DNA from: a virus
DNA length: 51,307 bases
Reading direction: 5' to 3' (one strand)
Virus record (IMG/VR): IMGVR_UViG_3300010885_011784
Location: 1-51,307 of that record
The notes under the pieces: model-generated
Seen by the model: the letters and a program-made list of their open reading frames with translations, nothing else
Databases searched by the model: none
Told to the model about the DNA's origin: nothing
Part shown: one piece after another, positions 42,601 through 48,150 of the stretch
Layout of the letters: every line of letters starts with the position of its first letter
Numbering within the stretch: position 1 is the stretch's first letter
Position numbers and translations under genes: made by a program

Positions 42601-43783
42601 ACTCTTGCGACAAAGAACCTAAATCAAATGTTTGGTCAGCACTTGGCAATAAATTAGAAGTTACATTAGCAATTACTTGTAAATTACCTACATTAGCAAG
42701 ACCTGCTGTTCGTATATTACCCGCGTTTAAATTACCTACTATATTTGCAATATTAGATATATTAACATTATTTGCATTGACATTTCCGGTAATTGCGGCT
42801 GTAGTTGTTGCTGTAATACTAGTAAATGCCCCTGTATTAGGAGTTGTAGCACCAATACTACCTGTTACTGCACCTCTAAAACTATTTGCAGTTACTATGT
42901 TAGCAACTACATTACCACCAACTGTTAATTGATTTGTAATTCTACTGAATGTTAAATTAGCACTACCGGCAAAGCTACCAGTACCATCATTCAATTGAAC
43001 TTGATTATTTGAACCACCGGGACTACCTGTACCTTGACTATAAAAAGATACTGTTACTAAACTATTTGCATCGTATGTTGCAGTTGTAAAAGTTGTAGAA
43101 TCAACAGGATATACAAATGCAGTATCTGAGTAAAGCGAAAACGTGGTAGTATCAATCTTTTGAGCATAGAATTTGTTTGTACCGTTTTCACCAGCAGTTT
43201 TAAGTTGCGTCATCCCACCAATACCGGCAATAGTAATAGGGACACCCGTGGTGATTAAATTATTAGCACTAGTAGTTACAATTGCTGGATTTGCCTTAGA
43301 TATGTTAGTAATGGTGTATTGAATAATACCAGAACTAGTCCAAGATAAAATACCTTGACCATCAGTCTGCAAAACATAACCATTTACACCACCGGTTAAT
43401 TTAATATTATCAGCATCACCTAGATGTACTCCATAGCTTGGTATAACGTTAACGTTACTAGCATCTAGTACATTTCCACCAGCATTGACCCAAGTATTGC
43501 CATCTTCTGCCAAGACCATTACCTGTCCTGGATATGTGTTAGCTAGGTTAAGTGCAGTATTAGCACCACCCTCTAATTTAGCATATTGAAGTGTAGATAC
43601 TTCAGTTAATATTTCAACTTGGGTAGTTGTACTGTTGTTTGCCGGCGGATGTAATATAGGATCATTACCAATATACAGCTTTTGGTCATCTGTAGCAAAG
43701 CCAAGTTCGCCCTCAGACAGTTGAGGCAAATCTACATTTGCCCCTGTACGGTGTTGAATTTTCGAAATCTGAATTATAGCCAT
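39617..43783 (-). CDS. Large tail-fibre protein with Mtd-type N-terminus (1388 aa)
   Basis: The N-terminal 45 residues ('IQHRTGANVDLPQLSEGELG' and 'KLYIGND') match the attachment domain of phage tropism and fibre proteins. The rest is strand-rich with repeats of the same family as its neighbour (TTAAQPNITSVGTLTSL), many of the form 'GNVGNLTIGGI'. The last 330 residues are a different beta-rich region with 'NTRDITITLGLANATFD' and 'YTYTIST'-like segments, perhaps the receptor-binding tip. The start codon and promoter (GATAAATA at 43815-43822) lie in a 9-base inverted repeat, so translation is predicted only in late RNA. Both fibres are likely adsorption appendages. Confidence 0.88.
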   Translation of the reverse strand: MAIIQISKIQHRTGANVDLPQLSEGELGFATDDQKLYIGNDPILHPPANNSTTTQVEILTEVSTLQYAKLEGGANTALNLANTYPGQVMVLAEDGNTWVNAGGNVLDASNVNVIPSYGVHLGDADNIKLTGGVNGYVLQTDGQGILSWTSSGIIQYTITNISKANPAIVTTSANNLITTGVPITIAGIGGMTQLKTAGENGTNKFYAQKIDTTTFSLYSDTAFVYPVDSTTFTTATYDANSLVTVSFYSQGTGSPGGSNNQVQLNDGTGSFAGSANLTFSRITNQLTVGGNVVANIVTANSFRGAVTGSIGATTPNTGAFTSITATTTAAITGNVNANNVNISNIANIVGNLNAGNIRTAGLANVGNLQVIANVTSNLLPSADQTFDLGSLSQEWKNVYVGTSLFINTQSVTSNGTTATIAGNLNVSNANLGNVATANFITGTLTTASQPNITNIGTLIDLEVSGPVNLGNVGNLTIGGITANYVLTVKADGSGLNWLPTQQVITNPGGVDSQVQFNDNSTFGGNARLTFNKVSGLLTALSVAGNGGNLSSLTGANVTGQVGNSLVTGTVYTNAQPNITSVGTLTSIVVTGNANVGNLGTAGLVVATGNITGGNLNTAGVLNVTGNANVGNIGATIGVFTGNISGQNAGLSNLVTTNTLTVNTNATIGNINVGNVTVTSNIAAGNISTSGTLIVTGNAAVANLNVGAVVAVGQISTTDNLVVTGNITSGNISTGRGTFSGNVSAGNLSTSGNLNVSLNTNISNLVITGNITGALLPSANITYNLGSPTQRWKDLYLSGSTIYLGAAGELTTDVSGALTLNANLTTTANVNSGNVVTGNITATGTTTVTGNVIARNLYANSGTIGATNLTGTLTTAAQTNITTVGRLSSLTVGNSTVTSTFGNGTISSNSVSVAGNILLTSTTPIVINGSTGVSGQVLSTTTTGVQWISLSPSTLFNGNSNVTVTANSNVTVSVNGTANVAVVTSTGVNVAGYLNATSLKLPGGTTGQALISDGAGGLIFGNGKAYATSTVNNLVAGSALVFDIDYANTQYPAGVFTLRQLGPVTFTMTDVWSSGGTSKNAYTNGVTSTVNTRDITITLGLANATFDIKSSDSIVIGGTVITGTNLTSLSIATNAGGTYSIPSSLFAAGSQTVGSPLTISATLTTSRGVFNTNGNNLTNNQYLPFNISFNGSWTAASIPFWNVSQSFNWNSAVTGTVNSGNLRYEQVGNASVFGTLSTTGTTSGTSSSLDSSYSYTISTTDYVGLGANVTSGTSTISTTATVAAATKYYPLFYKTTGSSANPNFINSDLYLTKAYAVGDGANSSSTTSNYLWLAVPGATTTHTFQHVDQGFTVVDTPAISYLNQTISGHTYQVYGFTNFSTSLKISVTT

Positions 43784-43817
43784 AGTATATTTTTCTTAAG
43801 GAAAGATTATATACTAT
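43782..43817 (-). promoter_or_regulatory. 9-base inverted repeat covering the 1388-aa fibre start codon
   Basis: Minus-strand arms ATAGTATAT (43817-43809) and ATATACTAT (43790-43782), 18-base spacer. The second arm includes the A and T of the start codon (43783-43781). Confidence 0.75.
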
Positions 43818-43822
43818 TTATC
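43815..43822 (-). promoter_or_regulatory. Late promoter (GATAAATA) for the 1388-aa fibre gene
   Basis: Overlaps the first arm of the inverted repeat at 43782-43817. It also directly follows a second, 7-base stem (43822-43838) behind the exonuclease stop. Confidence 0.72.
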
Positions 43823-43840
43823 AATCTAAAGTAGATTGGT

Positions 43841-44527
43841 CTAGACAAATTTCAAATAGAATCCCTCACAACGTTTGAACCACATGTCTGTATACTTGTC
43901 AAATTCAGTACCCTCAACAATGAATTCTTGGTATTCATTGGCAGCTGAACACATGAAAATGACACCCTTGCGTATCTTTGTTCCATGTACTTCATTATGT
44001 GCGTTAGCATAGGCTGCTAACTGCACAAAATAGTCATCAATCCACTCACGTTTCTTAGGCTTGTTTGTCTGCTTATGATCCATGATAGCTTCTGCATTAT
44101 CATGTACACCGCATAAGTCCGTTGTTCCGGCATATATTGAAGGGAAGTATACCGGAACTTCTGTGCCCCAATATTCATTACACTTTGATAGACCTTGTGC
44201 AATGATACTGCTAGCCATTTGATGACTTTGAATACTATATGGATTGCTTCCGGGTGTGCCAATCTCACCTGTCTTAATATAATCTTCAAGCCACTTGTGC
44301 ATACGTGTTCCACGACCTGCAGCCTCTGTTGTGATTGCTTGTGCTTGGACTGTACCAACTCGTTTACGCCAGTTAGCCAATGCTTGTTTAGATTCTTCTG
44401 ATTTAGTAGCGTCTAGTATTGTAGTGACTGAGGGGAGTTTGTTTCCATCGGGTGTAGCATATCTACGACCTTCTGGTGTATCGATGCGTTTAAGTGGTTC
44501 GTATTTGAATTTATTAGGAATATACAT
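43841..44527 (-). CDS. PD-(D/E)XK exonuclease-type protein
   Basis: A 228-residue protein with the hallmarks of RecB/Cas4-like nucleases: 'RGTRMHKWLEDY' (72-83), 'YAGTTDLCG' with D137, 'IMDHKQTNK' (D150, K152), and 'VQLAAYA' (Q169, Y173). Such phage nucleases act in recombination or DNA processing; the substrate is not known. The nearest promoter is a perfect TTGACA-17-TATAAT (44536-44564) whose transcription start would fall at about the ATG, so the mRNA has almost no leader; no ribosome-binding site is visible. This early promoter sits among late structural genes, giving the gene its own timing. Confidence 0.88.
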   Translation of the reverse strand: MYIPNKFKYEPLKRIDTPEGRRYATPDGNKLPSVTTILDATKSEESKQALANWRKRVGTVQAQAITTEAAGRGTRMHKWLEDYIKTGEIGTPGSNPYSIQSHQMASSIIAQGLSKCNEYWGTEVPVYFPSIYAGTTDLCGVHDNAEAIMDHKQTNKPKKREWIDDYFVQLAAYANAHNEVHGTKIRKGVIFMCSAANEYQEFIVEGTEFDKYTDMWFKRCEGFYLKFV

Positions 44528-44535
44528 TATAGTCG

Positions 44536-44564
44536 ATTATAGTCGATTATAATTTAATTGTCAA
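44536..44564 (-). promoter_or_regulatory. Consensus sigma70 promoter of the exonuclease gene
   Basis: TTGACA (44564-44559), 17 bases, TATAAT (44541-44536), both perfect. Two more TATAAT boxes lie 10 bases to each side (44551-44546 and 44531-44526, the latter overlapping the ATG), because the sequence is a 10-base tandem repeat. The predicted start site is within one or two bases of the ATG. Confidence 0.82.
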
Positions 44565-44565
44565 T

Positions 44566-44892
44566 CTATTTGGCTGCTTTTTTAGCCATTTGAGCAACGA
44601 TTTGCTCTGATTCGTCCGGGTCAGTTGGTTGTTTTGCTAATGTCTGCCCCCTGAATATAACTTTATCATCTTCAATATCTTTGATAAAGTGAACTAGTGG
44701 TTCTTTTTTAATGATATCGTATATATCAGTTTTGTCTATTACAATCTGATTTTTATTTAATAATTTTAAAAAAGCATCGGTGCTCATTGGATCTTCTGAG
44801 TTTGCGTTTTGAAGGTCGGATTGAAGTTGACTTGTTACCGCAGTCAACTTCACTCTTAACGGATCATTATTATCAAACTCAAAAAGACGCAT
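44566..44892 (-). CDS. Candidate prohead-type protein (108 aa)
   Basis: The N-terminus MRLFEFDNNDPL contains L-F-E at residues 3-5 and resembles the start of T4 Alt (MELITELFDED), which is processed by prohead protease. The remainder is charged, with 'AFLKLLNKNQIVIDKTDIYD' (about 45-64) and a lysine-rich end. It overlaps the preceding gene by one base at a TAATG, so the two are co-translated. Context and start sequence suggest packaging into the head; no family is assigned. A scaffold or core component is the alternative. Confidence 0.6.
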   Translation of the reverse strand: MRLFEFDNNDPLRVKLTAVTSQLQSDLQNANSEDPMSTDAFLKLLNKNQIVIDKTDIYDIIKKEPLVHFIKDIEDDKVIFRGQTLAKQPTDPDESEQIVAQMAKKAAK

Positions 44893-45608
44893 TATCTTTT
44901 TGCGCGGCCTACGCTTGTTGGTTCAGCTTCTTCTTCTTCAGGAGCTGCCATTTCTTCGCCGCCCATGTCAGGCATCTCAGCACCCATTTCTTCTCCACCC
45001 ATAGCAGGCATCTCAGCACCCATCTCTGGGGCGCCCATACCTGCATCCATACCAAAACCGCCACCTTGACCTGTTACAACACCTAGTGCGGCTTGTAAAC
45101 TTGTCTTAGCTTGTGTTAATGCGGCTTGCAATGTGGTAAGTGATTCGTTAGCCTGTGAACTGAATTGCTCACCTTCGTTAGTACCAATTTCACTGTTAAC
45201 GCTATCAATAACAGCAGGTAATTCTTTAACTAACATATCAGAAACTTCTTCAACCATTTTCTGTACGCTGTCAACCATGTCTTTAACTGCTAGAACAACT
45301 TGTGATTTCTCAACTTCTTCGTTCTCAACAACGATACGGCTGTTGTACATTGGTTGGGCTCTTAGTTCACCATAGTGATGTGCTAACGCTTGCTCCATGA
45401 AAACAAGTTTCAAGTATGCTGGATTTTGTTCACTAGAATGAATAGCATTTGATTGTCTAGTTTCACTGATTAGACCTTTTACTTTACGTAGCATGGTTCT
45501 TGTGTCAGACATAGACAATTTGTCAAAGTTCAAAGAGGTATTAAAGTTCTCTTTTAGAGCTTTCTTGGCCATCAATGATGGTTTACGGTTAAATTCGGTT
45601 AGTTTCAT
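44892..45608 (-). CDS. Candidate prohead core or scaffold-associated protein (238 aa)
   Basis: The start MKLTEFNRKPSLMAKKAL has L-T-E (3-5) and then I-S-E in 'LISETRQ' (about 47-53). The middle is strongly helical and coiled-coil-like ('KSQVVLAVKDMVDSVQKMVE'; 'LLQAALTQAKTSLQAAL'-type), as in head core proteins, and the C-terminus is Met-, Gly- and Glu-rich (repeats of MGAEMPxMGGEEM). A conserved phage protein of this kind is familiar, but I do not assign it to T4 gp22, 67 or 68. It has a GATAAATA late promoter (45633-45640). Confidence 0.65.
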   Translation of the reverse strand: MKLTEFNRKPSLMAKKALKENFNTSLNFDKLSMSDTRTMLRKVKGLISETRQSNAIHSSEQNPAYLKLVFMEQALAHHYGELRAQPMYNSRIVVENEEVEKSQVVLAVKDMVDSVQKMVEEVSDMLVKELPAVIDSVNSEIGTNEGEQFSSQANESLTTLQAALTQAKTSLQAALGVVTGQGGGFGMDAGMGAPEMGAEMPAMGGEEMGAEMPDMGGEEMAAPEEEEAEPTSVGRAKR

Positions 45609-45632
45609 AGGTATTCCTAAAGTACGATAATG

Positions 45633-45640
45633 TATTTATC
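45633..45640 (-). promoter_or_regulatory. Late promoter (GATAAATA) for the 238-aa gene
   Basis: Located 24 bases before the ATG; AGGA serves as a ribosome-binding site, with a 4-base stem (TAGG and CCTA) around it. Confidence 0.68.
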
Positions 45641-45655
45641 TTTCTTCAAATAAAT

Positions 45656-46120
45656 TTAAAGAGAAGATTCCTTAAATTTATTTATTTGCCAGCGTTTCGT
45701 TTGAATCATATAACTATTTAATTCCTCTAGAATTATTTGTTTTTTGTATCTGGCCTCAGCTAATCTATTGTATCTTAAAAAGTCTAATTTAGATTTTTTC
45801 TTAGCATTTTCAGCGGATTTAATGATAACATCTAAACTTGCTAATTGGATATCTAATTCTTGGACACGATTTTCTTCATATATAAGATTACGTTTGTCCA
45901 AAACAACCCAAGTAACTGCATATTGCAGGGAAGAGAATATATTGACTGTATCTGTAGTTATTTTAGCAACTTTAAATCCGGTTGGGATAGCGGTTATCTC
46001 ATATTGCTCAAACAATTTATAAGAATTTCCATCTTTATAAACTGCTTTGTCTTTTAATTTGTTTAAATTTTCTGCACTGAATAGGCGGTTGAAGGAGTCA
46101 AATAGTTTCTTTTCATTCAT
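45656..46120 (-). CDS. Unknown protein with coiled-coil C-terminus (154 aa)
   Basis: The ATG at 46120 has GAGG upstream and overlaps the end of the next gene; a TTG 15 bases earlier is rejected. The first 90 residues look strand-rich ('EITAIPTGFKVAKITTDTVN'); the last 60 form a charged coiled coil ('ELDIQLASLDVIIKSAENAKKKSKL'-like). No family is recognised. The overlap (ATGAATGA) suggests translational coupling to the 152-aa gene upstream. The role is unknown; a small structural adaptor is possible. Confidence 0.6.
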   Translation of the reverse strand: MNEKKLFDSFNRLFSAENLNKLKDKAVYKDGNSYKLFEQYEITAIPTGFKVAKITTDTVNIFSSLQYAVTWVVLDKRNLIYEENRVQELDIQLASLDVIIKSAENAKKKSKLDFLRYNRLAEARYKKQIILEELNSYMIQTKRWQINKFKESSL

Positions 46121-46571
46121 ATGAAAGCACCTCAAAATAAATGTTTCTTAGTTCCGGAGTAGTGTCTAAAAAGTCCGGTAATCTAATGTGTCGGTCATGT
46201 ATCTTTATCATGGGCACCCCCGAACAGTCAGTATACAATGCCCCTAATTCATTCTCGTTTTCCATGAATACTCCAGAGTGATTTATATAGAAATCAAAGT
46301 GCCAAATATTACATGGCTCAGTCGATTCTATTAAAAACCCAAACTTGTCAAACTCTGATAAATTAACTGATTCCGTTACGGTAGTATTAATGTTTTCTGG
46401 TTGTGCCCGCAATGAGATAACCTGTACGATAGTGTCTAGGTTGCATTGTGTGTTTCTTTTTTGTTCCCACTCTGACGCATCTTTGTTTGTCATATCTAGC
46501 GGAGGTCTACGACTTGTAATATCTGTTTTAGTGATATCAAAAAGTGTGTAGCATCTAATTTTAGTTCCCAT
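46113..46571 (-). CDS. Conserved-type phage protein of unknown function (152 aa)
   Basis: The ATG at 46571 is preferred: a longer start at 46601 would lie within a terminator. The protein starts MGTKIRCYTLFDIT and carries 'ASEWEQKRNTQCNLDTIVQV' (about 33-52) and 'SLRAQPENI' (about 54-62), then a Trp-containing strand region. I have seen similar proteins in other T4-like phages, but not with a function. A late-type ATTAAATA (46576-46583) ends five bases before the ATG, with no ribosome-binding site, so the transcript would be nearly leaderless. Confidence 0.7.
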   Translation of the reverse strand: MGTKIRCYTLFDITKTDITSRRPPLDMTNKDASEWEQKRNTQCNLDTIVQVISLRAQPENINTTVTESVNLSEFDKFGFLIESTEPCNIWHFDFYINHSGVFMENENELGALYTDCSGVPMIKIHDRHIRLPDFLDTTPELRNIYFEVLSYE

Positions 46572-46575
46572 ACAG

Positions 46576-46583
46576 TATTTAAT
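46576..46583 (-). promoter_or_regulatory. Late-type element (ATTAAATA) for the 152-aa gene
   Basis: Ends four bases before the ATG at 46571. One mismatch to ATAAATA; predicted start site at the ATG. Confidence 0.4.
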
Positions 46584-46589
46584 GTAGGT

Positions 46590-46619
46590 AAAAAAACCCA
46601 AGAATAAATCTTGGGTTTT
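46590..46619 (-). terminator. Rho-independent terminator after the 129-aa gene
   Basis: Minus strand: stem AAAACCCAAGA and TCTTGGGTTTT, loop of five, then a short T-run. It lies about 20 bases after the stop of the gene at 46638. Confidence 0.78.
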
Positions 46620-46637
46620 CGATTACTTAATTAACTA

Positions 46638-47027
46638 TTAAGCTAATATGAAACCGGCGTTTGCAACAGTTGCGGCATTGAAACGATAGCCAGAACCTGT
46701 ATCTAAAGCACGAATAGCAGTTTCTAAGTCGGCTGCTGACCATGCCGCTACTGGGTAAACAGCAATACTCATTTGACCTGAACTTGCTTCTACTTGGTAG
46801 AAGTGTGTTGTTGCTAATTGTGTGACACATTTGATAACTTTATCAACTGCTTCGTCAACGCCCATTTGGCTAGCTACGTCAGCACCGATATCAATTTTGA
46901 AGAAATCAAGCTTTGGACCTTGAAGCATAACTGGCGTGCCAGTTGTTTCTGAACCAGAACCATTTAGTGTATCGATAGCGAATACTGGGTTTACGTCACC
47001 ATGAGTGTGTAATAGATTATTTGACAT
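46638..47027 (-). CDS. Small virion-type protein (129 aa)
   Basis: A compact alpha/beta protein: MSNNLLHTHGDVNPVFAID, then 'KLDFFKIDIGADVASQMG' (about 39-56), 'KVIKCVTQLATTHFYQVE' and a C-terminal helix-strand. No signal peptide or membrane segment. It has a late promoter (CATAAATA at 47070-47077), a good AAAGGA ribosome-binding site and its own terminator after the stop (46590-46619), the arrangement of a highly expressed single structural gene. A head decoration or tail accessory protein is plausible; no homologue is assigned. Confidence 0.7.
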   Translation of the reverse strand: MSNNLLHTHGDVNPVFAIDTLNGSGSETTGTPVMLQGPKLDFFKIDIGADVASQMGVDEAVDKVIKCVTQLATTHFYQVEASSGQMSIAVYPVAAWSAADLETAIRALDTGSGYRFNAATVANAGFILA

Positions 47028-47069
47028 TTTATTTTCCTTTAAAAGTTTGAACCATATAGGCTCTACTTT

Positions 47070-47077
47070 TATTTATG
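47070..47077 (-). promoter_or_regulatory. Late promoter (CATAAATA) for the 129-aa gene
   Basis: Located 42 bases before the ATG; the leader includes a weak stem (AAAAGT and ACTTTT) and AAAGGAAA. Confidence 0.62.
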
Positions 47078-47099
47078 CCATTTGCAAAAAAACTTGGTT

Positions 47100-47888
47100 T
47101 TAGAATATCTTTCCACCCTGTTTTAGCTTTTGAATTACAATTTCTTGTTCTTTTTTGCTAAGTTGTTCTAAAGATGCAAGCACATTTTGTCCATCAGAAC
47201 TCAATGGAATATCGGCTGCAGGGTGTGATTGTACAAAGTCTTGTCTTTCTTTAGCATAATACTGGTCAAATATTTCTTCAGCCAGTTGCTGTATCAAATA
47301 CACCGGGTTTTTCTCACTTACTATCATTTGTGCAATTTGCTGAGAAACTGATTGAATTTTAGGTTTTAAATTTCCAATTTGGCCTGACATATAGCCGGTA
47401 ATTGCTTGCTCAATAGATTGACCATATTGCTTTATAAAGTTCTCAACTTCTTGAGCCTCTTTCAAATACACTTTTAATTTGGTAGAGTAATCAAACGATT
47501 CTTGTACAGGTGCACCTTGTTGTGCTTGTTGCTGTGCTTGTTGCGCTAATTGTTTTTGTATTAATGCAATATCGTCTTTATATGCTTCTTCAGTACTAGC
47601 AATAAAACCTTGAAGCCTACTAACGAAATTTCCTATAAACTTCTGTCTAGCAATTCCTTTTTGGACACTGCCTATACCGCCCTGAGATGCATCAAACCCA
47701 ACTGCGCGGGCAAATCCGGTTGCAAGTACACCCGGTGATGCTGCCATTGCGCTACCAGTTTGAGTGATTGAATCTTTAGCTAAAGAGCCGATTGCCCCTA
47801 CATACTTTCCAGCTAATCCGGCGGCTTGTCGTCCTGCATTTTTTAATGAGTCGCCTATGCCTTCATTCTGAATTTCACTCAGCTTCAT
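47100..47888 (-). CDS. Candidate packaged head protein with Gly/Ala-rich segments (262 aa)
   Basis: The start MKLSEIQNEGIG has L-S-E (3-5). Residues about 15-75 are rich in Ala and Gly with weak hydrophobic segments ('LAGKYVGAIGSLAKDSI', 'AASPGVLATGFARAVGF'), then a Gln-rich helical stretch (QQAQQQAQQ, about 114-122) and a helical C-terminus. It resembles the 443-aa and 1538-aa proteins in N-terminal motif and composition. The likely role is internal head or ejection protein; that is inferred. It overlaps the 82-aa gene by 14 bases. Confidence 0.65.
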   Translation of the reverse strand: MKLSEIQNEGIGDSLKNAGRQAAGLAGKYVGAIGSLAKDSITQTGSAMAASPGVLATGFARAVGFDASQGGIGSVQKGIARQKFIGNFVSRLQGFIASTEEAYKDDIALIQKQLAQQAQQQAQQGAPVQESFDYSTKLKVYLKEAQEVENFIKQYGQSIEQAITGYMSGQIGNLKPKIQSVSQQIAQMIVSEKNPVYLIQQLAEEIFDQYYAKERQDFVQSHPAADIPLSSDGQNVLASLEQLSKKEQEIVIQKLKQGGKIF

Positions 47889-48123
47889 TGGGCTTTCTCA
47901 AACTGTTTGAGAATCTAGTCTGGTCCTTAGATTTAATGGCATTGAGTAACTTGCGTTCCAATACAGCGGCACGTTCAGGATCATAGTGCTTGTTAATCAT
48001 TTCAATGAGATTTATTGCGCTAGTGATTATATTATGGGCACGGCTTTCAATGACATGTTTAGTGTCACGGTTAGTACCTAGTGCTTCTAATTCTTCTAAT
48101 AGACTGCGAGTTTTGCGTTCCAT
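47875..48123 (-). CDS. Unknown helical protein (82 aa)
   Basis: A short, charged, helical protein: MERKTRSLLEELEALGT, then 'NIITSAINLIEMINKHYD' (about 31-48) and a basic C-terminus. There is no enzyme motif. Its stop overlaps the start of the 262-aa gene, so the two are likely co-translated. A late promoter GATAAATA (48143-48150) lies just upstream and AGGAAT serves as a ribosome-binding site. Between the promoter and the start codon lies a weak, bulged AT inverted repeat. Confidence 0.65.
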   Translation of the reverse strand: MERKTRSLLEELEALGTNRDTKHVIESRAHNIITSAINLIEMINKHYDPERAAVLERKLLNAIKSKDQTRFSNSLRKPNEAE

Positions 48124-48142
48124 AATATTTGATTCCTAATTA

Positions 48143-48150
48143 TATTTATC
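48143..48150 (-). promoter_or_regulatory. Late promoter (GATAAATA) for the 82-aa gene
   Basis: Located 19 bases before the ATG at 48123; it overlaps the end of the helicase gene, so late transcription can start within the early gene's end. Confidence 0.66.

Noticed and set aside
39617-43783. Diversity-generating retroelement target (Mtd-type N-terminus)
   Set aside because: No reverse transcriptase, template repeat or C-type lectin end was seen; the Mtd-like domain alone is a common fibre attachment unit.
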